Part shown: positions 33,929-41,292 of the stretch, one piece after another
Numbering within the stretch: the stretch's first letter is position 1
Layout: every line of letters starts with the position of its first letter
DNA from: Streptomyces odontomachi
Lineage (GTDB): Bacteria; Actinomycetota; Actinomycetes; Streptomycetales; Streptomycetaceae
DNA: 64,000 nucleotides
Assembly (NCBI RefSeq): GCF_024435355.1
Contig: NZ_JAMJWG010000002.1
Coordinates: forward strand, 722,373-786,372
Reading direction: 5' to 3'
Notes under the pieces: generated by a model
Told to the model about the DNA's origin: nothing
Database searches by the model: none
Seen by the model: the letters and a program-made list of their open reading frames with translations, nothing else
Made by a program: the position numbers and the translations under genes

Positions 33929-34864
33929 TCAGCTGAGCACGGCCTCCCACTTGGTGCCGTTGGTGGATGCGTCGCCGGAGAGTCGGTCGCGGGCGGTGGT
34001 GTCGCCGTACAGGCTCCAGCGCATCCAGTCCACGAAGGTGGCACGGGTCTGCGGGTAGGTCACACCGTTGTCCCACACGTAGGAGTCGTGGTTCTGCCCG
34101 AGGTGGGTCAGGAACGCCTTCGGCGCGGCCAACTCCGCGTAGGCCTGGCGGGCGGAGGTGTACGGGCAGGTGGGGTCCTGGTCGCCATGGATGAACAGGA
34201 CGTTGGCCTGCACTTCGCCGGTCGGGTTGCCCATGTCCACGCACGCGAACGGGACCGCCGCCTTGATCCGGGCGTCCGGCCAGGCCGTGAGCAGGCCGTG
34301 GGTGGTCATACCGCCCAGCGAGTGACCGGCCACCCCCACACCCACCGCGGTGTCCAGGTGCCCGGCGAACGGGTCGCCGGAGGTGGTGTTCAACGCGAGC
34401 GTATTGGTGATGACCTGCGAGACGTCCTTGGACTGGTTGCCGTTGTAGACGTCCTGGATGTTGCCTTCCGTGCCGGTGGACGTGGTCGGAAAGACGGGAG
34501 CGGCGACGACGAAGCCGGCCGCGGCCAGCGGAAGGATCTCGGCGAGGTAGACCTCGGGGTTGCCGCCGAGTCCGTGGCTCCACTCGGCCACCGGGAACAC
34601 ACCGTCGGCGATTGGTGCATCGCGGACCGGAGTGCCACCGGGTGTGCCCGTGGCCGACGGGTACCAGATGCGGGTGGTCAGCCTGCGGTCGCCACGGCTC
34701 CAGGCGAACTCGCGCACACCGAGGGCGAACGTCTGGGTCGGCGCCCCCTGCGAAGAGCTGCTCCCCGCGGTGGCTCCGAGGGCCGAACCGGCACCGAGCA
34801 CCATGGCGGCCCCGGCCGCACCGGCCACGGTCGAACTCAGGAACGTGCGCCTGCGCAAAGACAT
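33929..34864 (-). CDS. Tat-secreted alpha/beta hydrolase (paralogue of 59785)
   Basis: A 311-residue protein with a Tat signal (S-L-R-R-R-T-F-L-S-S, cleavage near residue 33) and an alpha/beta-hydrolase fold: nucleophile Ser in G-H-S-L-G-G-M-T-T-H-G-L-L, acid Asp in H-G-D-Q-D-P-T-C and His in G-Q-N-H-D-S-Y. It resembles chlorophyllase/PAF-acetylhydrolase-like and polyester hydrolases. The protein at 59785 is a close paralogue throughout, so a duplication happened. The ATG at 34864 follows AAGGAG. Substrate unknown. It converges on the hydrolase at 32616, the two ends being about 390 bases apart. Confidence 0.85.
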   Translation of the reverse strand: MSLRRRTFLSSTVAGAAGAAMVLGAGSALGATAGSSSSQGAPTQTFALGVREFAWSRGDRRLTTRIWYPSATGTPGGTPVRDAPIADGVFPVAEWSHGLGGNPEVYLAEILPLAAAGFVVAAPVFPTTSTGTEGNIQDVYNGNQSKDVSQVITNTLALNTTSGDPFAGHLDTAVGVGVAGHSLGGMTTHGLLTAWPDARIKAAVPFACVDMGNPTGEVQANVLFIHGDQDPTCPYTSARQAYAELAAPKAFLTHLGQNHDSYVWDNGVTYPQTRATFVDWMRWSLYGDTTARDRLSGDASTNGTKWEAVLS

Positions 34865-35023
34865 GGGTGACTCCTTGTGTGAGGGGTGGAAGTGAGCTTC
34901 CTGACGCATCGGGGGCCGGTTTCCCGGGCTCCGGTACGGCGCGCCGAGTCGCCCGGGTCCCGTGCGCTTATGTCGGGCCGGGCCGTCCTCCCGAACGGCC
35001 CGGCCCGTGCCCCCGGAAGGTGG

Positions 35024-35431
35024 TCAGCAGGTGGGGTTGGTCTGGGGGAGCAGATCCGAGTTCGCCGTGGCCCATGCCCCGGTCCAGGCGCCGGACGGGA
35101 AGGTGACGTCGTTGCCGCGGGCGAGGGGGTTGGATTCGCCGGTCGCCCGCGGCTGCCGCTGGCCGTTGGTGCCGTCGCCGGTGAAGGAACGGTGGTAGCG
35201 GGCTCCGTCGCCGCAGATGGCCTGCGTCATCAGCCCCTGGGGCGCACTTGTGCAGGACATGCTCCGGCCACCCTCAGCCGCGGCCAGGATGGCTGACGCA
35301 CCGGCGACCGAAACGGCAGAAGCCTCGGCGGAAGCCGCGAACAGCACCATGGTCAGGCCGAGCAGGAGGAGCGCGGCGGCGCGAGCGCGGCGCCGACGTG
35401 CTCGATGTGCTCGACGTGCTGAGGAAAACAT
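35024..35431 (-). CDS. Small secreted protein of unknown function
   Basis: A 135-residue protein with a strongly basic n-region (R-A-R-R-R-R-A-R-A-A), a hydrophobic helix and cleavage near A-S-A at residue 38. The mature part of about 95 residues has three cysteines (M-S-C-T, I-C-G-D and the C-terminal residue) and a Gly/Thr/Asn-rich tail. I do not recognise a family. GGGAG precedes the ATG at 35431. Palindromes at 35588-35603 and 35691-35708 lie upstream, linking it in control to the polysaccharide-degrading genes. It could be a binding or inhibitor protein. Confidence 0.6.
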   Translation of the reverse strand: MFSSARRAHRARRRRARAAALLLLGLTMVLFAASAEASAVSVAGASAILAAAEGGRSMSCTSAPQGLMTQAICGDGARYHRSFTGDGTNGQRQPRATGESNPLARGNDVTFPSGAWTGAWATANSDLLPQTNPTC

Positions 35432-35587
35432 GTCAACTCCCGAGGTCGGCCGGACGGCCCGTCACACGCTCTCCGCCGGTGTCCCTGGTATGCGGCGATG
35501 GCAACGTGCGATCAAGGCTTGCAAGCACGAACGATGCGGGTGCTTCGAACGGCGACCTGTAAGGCACCGCCCTTGCACCCAAGCGTC

Positions 35588-35603
35588 GTTCGTAACTTCG
35601 AAC
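35588..35603. promoter_or_regulatory. GTTCG-N6-CGAAC palindrome upstream of small secreted protein gene
   Basis: Perfect 5-base arms around TAACTT, 157 bases upstream of the start at 35431. Same form as 21640, 32430 and 57772. Confidence 0.5.
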
Positions 35604-35690
35604 AGCAGCCGGATATTCGGACAGCAAGCGATGATATGGGGTCACCAGAGGGCGTCAAGACCCTCTGCACGCCCCACTCCTCCCCTGGAC

Positions 35691-35708
35691 CTTCGAAATC
35701 TTTCGGAA
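35691..35708. promoter_or_regulatory. Inverted repeat TTCGAAA-TC-TTTCGGAA
   Basis: Six of seven arm positions pair. The half-site TTCGAAA is also the left part of the LacI-type operators at 15705 and 15861, so a LacI-family repressor is possible. Confidence 0.35.
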
Positions 35709-35946
35709 CCCCACGTCAGATCGGTTGACATCGATGTCGCACTACAGCAGATATTTTTGACGCCGCATCCATGGGCCGGTCAAGAATGTGACCGCCTCAC
35801 CCCCTGCGCAACGAAATAAATCGGAGCAAGAGTCCGGAATGTTTCGACGGGAGTTGCGGCGACTGCATGAAGCCGACGCAAGGGCGTCACGCGGCAGGGC
35901 ACGCCGCAGGGCTCGGCCCCTGCGTGGCTCCAGCGGAGTGCGACCG

Positions 35947-35981
35947 GCCTCGACGCCGGCGGGGTGCTCCGGCGGCGAGGC
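35947..35981 (-). terminator. Imperfect hairpin after the GH6 gene
   Basis: GCCTCG (35947-35952) pairs with CGAGGC (35976-35981), with inner CCGG pairs. It begins about 17 bases beyond the GH6 stop. A second smaller stem (35905-35911 with 35918-35924) lies beyond it. Confidence 0.5.
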
Positions 35982-35997
35982 GGCTGGCAGGAAGAGC

Positions 35998-36969
35998 TCA
36001 GTAGCCGTAGATCATCTTGTAGGCGACCTCAGGCAGGAACTGCCCCGCCGAGGAGCCCGATCCGACGCCGCAGTCACCGTCGGACTCACCCGGAGTCTTG
36101 ATCCACAGCAGCATCTCGGCACCGTCGCCCCCCTCCTGGGTGGGGGTGCCGATCTTGCGACCCGCAGGGTTGCACCACTCGCCGTTGGAGCCGTTGCCGT
36201 TGCGGCTGGTGTCCACGACGAACGGCTTGCTGTAGCCGTGACGCTGGCTCAGGACCTGGTTGACGCTGCCGGCGTAGGACGCGTTCTGGGAGGTGGGGAA
36301 GTAGTTCGAGACGTTGAGGGCGAAGCCTCTCGCATTGCTGAGGCCGGCGGCGTTGAGGTGCTCGGCCATGGTCGAGGCATCGATCCAGCCGGGGTTGCCC
36401 GCGTCGAGGTAGACCCAGGCGTTCGGCGACTTCGACTTGAACTGCGAGAGGGCGTTGATGAGCATGTTCTGACGCTCGTTGATCTTGTCCTGGCTCATAC
36501 AGCTGTAGTCGCCCAGGGAGTCGGGTTCGAGGATGACGACGGCCGGGCGGCTGCCGATGCCGCTGGCGAAGGCCCCGATCCAACTGGCGTACTCGGACGG
36601 TGAAGCGGCTCCGCCCGAGGACTGCCCGCCACAGGCGTCGCGGCCGTACATGTTGTAGGCGACGAGGATCGGCAGCTTGTTGGCGGACGCGGCCGCGCCC
36701 GTGAAGGAGCCCGTGGCGGAGCCGATGTCGCCGCTCCAGGAACCGAACCAGCGGGCCGCGGGAACGTTGGCGATGGAGTCCCGGATCGCGGAGGCCCGTC
36801 CGTCACCCGGATTGGCGGCCACCCATGCCGCGGGGCTGGAATTCGGGTCGGCATAGAAGCCGCTGGTCGCGGCGAGCGGGTCGGGTGCCGCCTGCGCGGA
36901 CGGCGCCGAGGCCAGGAACAGGGGCAGAGCGAGGCACGCTGCCACTGCCCCGCGTACGAGTTTGCGCAT
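35998..36969 (-). CDS. Secreted GH6 cellulase (endoglucanase/cellobiohydrolase), catalytic domain only
   Basis: A 323-residue enzyme cutting beta-1,4-glucan. A signal peptide (about 1-28) is followed directly by the GH6 domain: the loop with Y-G-R-D-A-C-G-G-Q-S-S-G-G, the proton-donor motif V-I-L-E-P-D-S-L-G, and the C-terminal W-I-K-T-P-G-E-S-D-G-D-C. It has no carbohydrate-binding module, unlike many Streptomyces cellulases. GAGGTG precedes the ATG. A perfect CebR-type box (37099-37112) is 130 bases upstream and the CebR-like gene is divergent, so induction by cello-oligosaccharides is expected. Confidence 0.94.
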   Translation of the reverse strand: MRKLVRGAVAACLALPLFLASAPSAQAAPDPLAATSGFYADPNSSPAAWVAANPGDGRASAIRDSIANVPAARWFGSWSGDIGSATGSFTGAAASANKLPILVAYNMYGRDACGGQSSGGAASPSEYASWIGAFASGIGSRPAVVILEPDSLGDYSCMSQDKINERQNMLINALSQFKSKSPNAWVYLDAGNPGWIDASTMAEHLNAAGLSNARGFALNVSNYFPTSQNASYAGSVNQVLSQRHGYSKPFVVDTSRNGNGSNGEWCNPAGRKIGTPTQEGGDGAEMLLWIKTPGESDGDCGVGSGSSAGQFLPEVAYKMIYGY

Positions 36970-37098
36970 GAATGCACCTCATTCATGGGGATGGAGCGCC
37001 GCGGCTTTCGTCCATTGCCCGCGACGCGGGGATGCGACGGCGCCGGCTGCGGCACTCGGGTACGAGGTGCACGTCAGCGGCTGCCGGGAGGTGATTTT

Positions 37099-37112
37099 TG
37101 GGAGCGCTCCCA
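37099..37112. promoter_or_regulatory. Perfect CebR-type box TGGGAGCGCTCCCA
   Basis: All 14 positions match the palindrome described for the cellobiose/cellotriose-responsive repressor CebR of Streptomyces. It is 130 bases upstream of the GH6 cellulase. Confidence 0.9.
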
Positions 37113-37234
37113 GACGCGGGCGAGAGCCTGGGAACGCACCCTCGGTATGGTGTGTGCCCTGTTGAAAGCTGTCAAGGGGCACCACGGCGGCGGTCTTCAC
37201 CTGAGCACGAAGAGCGGCTAAGGTCAGGGAAAAC

Positions 37235-37248
37235 TGGAAGCGCTCCCA
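37235..37248. promoter_or_regulatory. CebR-type box TGGAAGCGCTCCCA
   Basis: 13 of 14 positions match. It is 55 bases upstream of the LacI-family gene at 37303, suggesting autoregulation. Confidence 0.8.
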
Positions 37249-37302
37249 AATGTTCGAAGAGATACGTCCCGGCGAACAGCGAGGAAGAAGGGCCCGCAGC
37301 CC

Positions 37303-38313
37303 ATGACAGACGTGCCGCGTCGACAGCCCACGCTCGAGGAGGTGGCCGCGCGTGCCGGCGTCTCCCGTTCGGCCGCCTCCCGGGTACTGAACGACGCTCC
37401 CCACGTCAGCCGCGCCAAGCGTGAGGCTGTCCAACGGGCCATCAGGGAACTCGACTACGTGCCGAACACGACGGCGCGGGCTCTGGCGACCCGGCAGAAG
37501 GGTGTGGCCGCGCTCGTCATCTCCGGGGAAACGCCGTCGATCTTCGCAGACCCGTTCTTCGCCAAGGTGATCGTCGGTGTGTCCGCCGCGCTGGAGGAAG
37601 CCGACCTGAACCTCATGCTGTGCCTCGCGGCCGCCGACCGCGGCCGACGGCGCCTGGAGAAGCTGCTGCGCGCCGGGGATGTCGACGGCGTCATGCTCAT
37701 GGCAGTCCGGGAGAACGACCCCGTGCTCCACATCGCCCAGGAGACGGAGCTACCCGTGGTGTTCGGTGGGCGCCCGGTGGATTTCGACCCACCGTGGTTC
37801 GTGGATGTCGACAACGTCGGCGGCGCCCGCCAAGCCACGGAGCACCTCCTCGCCCTCGGGCGCAGGCGGGTGGCGATGATCTGCGGGACGATGGACACCC
37901 AGGTCAGCCGTGCGCGCCACCGCGGCTACCGCGAGGCGATGATGCTGGCCGGGCTGGAGCCGCTCACCCCCGAGAGCGGGGACTTCAACGAGCCCAGCGG
38001 TGCCCTCGCCATGGCCGAACTCCTGAAACGGCACCCGGATGTGGACGCGGTGTTCGCCGCCAACGACAACATGGCAGCCGGTGCCCTGCGCACGCTGCGC
38101 GGGGCGGGCCGGGCGGTCCCCCGCGACGTCGCGATCGCGGGCTTCGACGACCTGGACATCGCGCAGATCGTCGAACCGTCACTGACCACGGTCCACCAGC
38201 CCATACAGGCCCTGGGCCACGAGATGGCGCGCATGCTCGTCGGCCTCGTCGCCGGCGAGAAACCCAGCCCACTGATCCTGCCCACCCGCCTGGTCACCCG
38301 CTCCAGCACCTGA
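37303..38313 (+). CDS. LacI family regulator, CebR-like
   Basis: A 336-residue LacI-type repressor. Its helix-turn-helix is T-L-E-E-V-A-A-R-A-G-V-S-R-S-A-A-S-R-V-L-N (about residues 9-29), with a sugar-binding core behind. It faces a GH6 cellulase across a region with two CebR-type boxes, one next to each promoter, so it is probably a cello-oligosaccharide-responsive repressor. The main CebR of streptomycetes sits by cebEFG-bglC, which are absent here. This one may be a paralogue that reads the same box, or the boxes may be read by the distant CebR. GGAAGAAGG precedes the ATG. Confidence 0.88.
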   Translation: MTDVPRRQPTLEEVAARAGVSRSAASRVLNDAPHVSRAKREAVQRAIRELDYVPNTTARALATRQKGVAALVISGETPSIFADPFFAKVIVGVSAALEEADLNLMLCLAAADRGRRRLEKLLRAGDVDGVMLMAVRENDPVLHIAQETELPVVFGGRPVDFDPPWFVDVDNVGGARQATEHLLALGRRRVAMICGTMDTQVSRARHRGYREAMMLAGLEPLTPESGDFNEPSGALAMAELLKRHPDVDAVFAANDNMAAGALRTLRGAGRAVPRDVAIAGFDDLDIAQIVEPSLTTVHQPIQALGHEMARMLVGLVAGEKPSPLILPTRLVTRSST

Positions 38314-38370
38314 CGGCATGGGTCGGCCGGGAGAACGGACACCGTGTCGAGGACCGGTGACGTGGGGCCT

Positions 38371-39069
38371 TCACGCTTCGACGGCCTCGCCGTGATGCAG
38401 ATGCTCGCGCAGCCACTCAGCCGTCGTACCCACGTGCAGCAGCGCGCACTTCTCGGCCAACGGGGCGTTCCTGGCCGCCAACGCGGCGTAGATCGCCTCG
38501 TGTTCGGCGATGGCGCGTTCGCCGGCATCGTCCTCGACGAGGCCGTGCCAGACACGGGCGGGCATGGTGCGGTTGGAGATGCCTTGCAGCAGAGTGGCGA
38601 GCGTGGCGTTACCGGTGGCCGTAACCACTGCTTGGTGGAAGGCGACATCGTGCTTGGTGAACAGCTCGACGTCGTCGCCGGCGCCGCGCATCGCATCCAG
38701 GTGGCGTCGTACACCGACGAGGTCCTGGTCGCGGATCCGGTGGGCGGCCAGCGCAGTGGCGGCCGGTTCGAGCCCTCGGCGCACTTCGGTCAGCTCCACC
38801 AGGGTGTCGTCGCGCAGCAGTTCTGCCGCGGAGTGCAGGCCTGCGCGGAGCAGGGCCGGTTCCAGGCTCCTCACACGGGTTCCGTCGCTCTGCCCGACCT
38901 CCAGCACCTGGGTGACCACGAGGACCCTGACCGCCTCGTGCATCGCTTTCTCCGAGACTCCGGATTCCAGGGCCAGTCGCCTCTCAGGCGGCAACCTGGC
39001 CCCACGCGGGAGCTCACCGGACTGGATCAGTTTTCCGATGTGTGTGATGGCTCTACGGGTCAGCGACAT
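38371..39069 (-). CDS. GntR/FadR family regulator, copy 1
   Basis: A 232-residue repressor with a winged HTH (residues 1-70, L-P-P-E-R-R-L-A-L-E-S-G-V-S-E-K-A-M-H-E-A-V) and an FCD-type helical ligand domain with metal-binding His residues (K-H-D-V-A-F-H-Q-A-V; H-E-A-I). It is a close paralogue of the protein at 42928. The ATG at 39069 is chosen since M-S-L-T-x-x-A-I-T aligns with the start of copy 2. An ACATCCCATGT operator lies 45 bases upstream of the start, exactly as in copy 2. It is divergent from the GH29 fucosidase. The ligand is likely a sugar acid or sugar, unknown. Confidence 0.88.
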   Translation of the reverse strand: MSLTRRAITHIGKLIQSGELPRGARLPPERRLALESGVSEKAMHEAVRVLVVTQVLEVGQSDGTRVRSLEPALLRAGLHSAAELLRDDTLVELTEVRRGLEPAATALAAHRIRDQDLVGVRRHLDAMRGAGDDVELFTKHDVAFHQAVVTATGNATLATLLQGISNRTMPARVWHGLVEDDAGERAIAEHEAIYAALAARNAPLAEKCALLHVGTTAEWLREHLHHGEAVEA

Positions 39070-39113
39070 GGGTTGATGCCCACTCTCCGTTGTCGGCGCC
39101 ACACCCTACCAAG

Positions 39114-39124
39114 ACATCCCATGT
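39114..39124. promoter_or_regulatory. ACATCCCATGT operator in the promoter of regulator copy 1
   Basis: The palindrome ACAT-CCC-ATGT sits between a putative -35 and the -10 (TAGGGT on the minus strand) of the regulator gene. Position relative to the start codon (45 bases) is the same as in copy 2. Confidence 0.75.
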
Positions 39125-39223
39125 GCCGGTCCGCTGGGCGTAGGGCTCCGAAGAACGCAACGCACAGAGCTCCCCAAGGGGCTCAATGTGACCTGCTAAT
39201 TCAACGTATCGCCGGCCGTACCC

Positions 39224-39252
39224 TGGACAGCCACCCACGCAAGGCGTATAAA
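39224..39252 (+). promoter_or_regulatory. Near-consensus promoter towards the GH29/GH5 genes
   Basis: TGGACA (39224-39229) and TATAAA (39247-39252) are separated by exactly 17 bases. The operator at 39254-39264 starts one base after the -10, so a bound repressor would cover the start of transcription. Confidence 0.65.
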
Positions 39253-39253
39253 T

Positions 39254-39264
39254 ACATCCCATGT
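39254..39264. promoter_or_regulatory. ACATCCCATGT operator at the GH29 promoter
   Basis: A second exact copy, 140 bases from the first, placed directly after the TATAAA box. Confidence 0.75.
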
Positions 39265-39682
39265 CATGCGGCGGCTCGTTGCGATAGGCGCACTCGATGA
39301 GGATGGCCCCGCGACCCCGAGCCGAGGGCACCCACCCGCGGCGGAGGCGATCGTGGCCACCCGAGCGGTCGACGGCCGCCCACGCCCGTGGAGATCCAAC
39401 GAGTCGGAAGCGGCAGATCATGAGCGCTCCCCCTCACCTGGATGCACACGCGACGACCCGTCACGGCACCATGGTGGGCTACGGCTTCACCTGGGGCTCG
39501 GCGTGCGGCAACGAGGGCTCAGGTCGTCACCGCCGTCGGAGCGTTCGACCGGTGGTCGTTCCACCGAACCGACCGACTGGTTGTCATGATCAGGACACGG
39601 CGGGGAGGTGGCCCGAGTCCCCGCCCAGCAGGTGTCACCCCACTTCGCCACTGCCACCCGCACGGACAACGGAAGGTCCTCC

Positions 39683-41230
39683 ATGGCGATCGACAGGCGC
39701 GTCTTCCTGACGGGAGTCGCTACCGCCGCCGCCGCTACGGCGGCAGACCTCTCGCTCACCCGTGGGACGGCGTATGCCGATCCCACTCACTACGACCCGA
39801 GCTGGGACTCGGTCGACCAGCACACCGCTGCCCCGGAGTGGTTCCAGGACGCGAAGTTCGGCATCTACTTCCACTGGGGTGCCTTCAGCGTTCCGGCCTT
39901 CGGCAACGAGTGGTACCCGCGCAACATGTACATCGACGGCAGCGCCGAGAACAACCACCACAAGGCCACGTTCGGAGACCCCTCCGCATGGCCGTACCAC
40001 GACTTCATCAACGGAGCCCGCGACAAGGCCGGCAACTTCGTCCAGTTCGCGCCCAAGCTCGTCTCCGCCGGCGGCAGGTTCGACCCGGACGACTGGGCCC
40101 AGCTCTTCGCGGACGCGGGAGCCCGGTTCGCCGGCCCGGTCGCCGAGCACCACGACGGCTTCTCCATGTGGGACAGCCAGGTCAACGAGTGGAACTCGGC
40201 ACAGCACGGTCCCAGGCTGAACCTGCTCCAGATCTTCCGCGACGCCATCCGCGCCAAGGGCATGAAGCTGCTGCTGTCGATGCATCACGCCTACAACTTC
40301 AACGGTTACTACGATCACGTACCCGGACAGTCCGACCCCAGCCTGCGGAAGCTGTACGGGCAGTTGGACACGGCTGCGGAGAACCAGCTCTGGTACGACA
40401 AGCTCAAGGAAGTCGTGGACCTGGCCCAGCCGGACGTCATCTGGGAGGACTTCGACCTCACCCGTGTCGACGAGGCCAAACGCCTCGAGTTCCTGTCCTA
40501 CTACTACAACCAGGCCCTCACCTGGGGCAGGGAGGTGGTGGCCACCTACAAGGACGGTTACAACAACAAGGGCGAGGTCTTCGACTACGAGCGCGGCGGT
40601 CCGGGCGACCTCTCCTCCCCGTACTGGCTCACCGACGACAGCATCAGCAGCTCCAGCTGGTGCTACACCCAGGGCATCGGCTACTACTCGACCCCGCAGA
40701 TGCTGCACGCGCTGATCGACCGGATCAGCAAGAACGGCAACATGCTCCTGAACATCGCCCCCATGGCAGACGGCACCATCCCGCAAGGCCAGCGTGACGT
40801 GCTGCTCGGCATCGGCGACCATCTCCAACGCTTCGGGGAGTCGCTCTACGGCACCCGTGCCTGGACGGTGTACGGCGAGGGCCCGACCAAGATGGGCGGC
40901 GGCTCCTTCACCGAGCCGGTGGCCGGCACCGCCAAGGACTTCAGGTTCACGCGCGACAAGGCCGACCGGGTGCTGTACGCCACCGTCCTGGGCTGGCCGG
41001 GCTCCTCGACCACCATCGGCACCCTGGCCGCCGGGCACATCGACATGCGCTCGCTGACGTCGTTGCAGTTGCTGGGCTCCAGTGCGGGCACATACGTGGA
41101 CCTGCCCGCGCCCACCCAGAGCAGCGACGGGTTGCACATCACCCTTCCGTCCGCCTCGGCACCGCACAGCGCACTGGCCTACGTGCTCAAGTTCACCTTC
41201 TCCGGCGCCATCCCGGTGCATACCCCCTAG
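39683..41230 (+). CDS. Tat-secreted GH29 alpha-L-fucosidase
   Basis: A 515-residue enzyme with a Tat signal (D-R-R-V-F-L-T-G-V, cleavage near A-Y-A at residue 32). The GH29 barrel starts P-E-W-F-Q-D-A-K-F-G-I-Y-F-H-W-G, and the nucleophile is Asp256 in P-D-V-I-W-E-D-F-D, equivalent to the W-N-D of thermotogal fucosidase. A-E-H-H-D-G-F and N-G-N-M-L-L-N-I-A-P are also family marks. A C-terminal beta domain follows. It should release L-fucose from glycans outside the cell. GGAAGG precedes the ATG. The GH5-CBM13 gene starts 62 bases later and is probably co-transcribed. Controlled by the FadR-type operator upstream. Confidence 0.9.
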   Translation: MAIDRRVFLTGVATAAAATAADLSLTRGTAYADPTHYDPSWDSVDQHTAAPEWFQDAKFGIYFHWGAFSVPAFGNEWYPRNMYIDGSAENNHHKATFGDPSAWPYHDFINGARDKAGNFVQFAPKLVSAGGRFDPDDWAQLFADAGARFAGPVAEHHDGFSMWDSQVNEWNSAQHGPRLNLLQIFRDAIRAKGMKLLLSMHHAYNFNGYYDHVPGQSDPSLRKLYGQLDTAAENQLWYDKLKEVVDLAQPDVIWEDFDLTRVDEAKRLEFLSYYYNQALTWGREVVATYKDGYNNKGEVFDYERGGPGDLSSPYWLTDDSISSSSWCYTQGIGYYSTPQMLHALIDRISKNGNMLLNIAPMADGTIPQGQRDVLLGIGDHLQRFGESLYGTRAWTVYGEGPTKMGGGSFTEPVAGTAKDFRFTRDKADRVLYATVLGWPGSSTTIGTLAAGHIDMRSLTSLQLLGSSAGTYVDLPAPTQSSDGLHITLPSASAPHSALAYVLKFTFSGAIPVHTP

Positions 41231-41292
41231 GCCCTGTCGCTCCCGTGGCCAGCTCCAGGACCACATCATCCCCCACCCTGCCAGGAGACCGT

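Larger units (their letters stand above)
35432..35997. other. Intergenic control region, small secreted protein / GH6 end
   Basis: About 570 bases. It holds the GTTCG-N6-CGAAC palindrome (35588-35603), a TTCGAAA-TC-TTTCGGAA inverted repeat (35691-35708) and, at the GH6 side, an imperfect hairpin. No further gene is credible. Confidence 0.5.
36970..37302. other. Divergent region between GH6 and the CebR-like gene
   Basis: A 333-base control region with one CebR-type box for each gene: 37099-37112 perfect, 37235-37248 with one mismatch. No small gene is seen. Confidence 0.6.
39070..39682. other. Divergent control region of regulator copy 1 and the GH29 gene
   Basis: About 610 bases. It contains two ACATCCCATGT operators and a near-consensus promoter towards GH29. 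The 420-base leader between that promoter and GH29 has no supported gene. Confidence 0.6.

Noticed and set aside
39419..39432. CebR-like box upstream of the GH29 gene
   Set aside because: Only 10 of 14 positions match and it lies inside the leader; too weak to claim.
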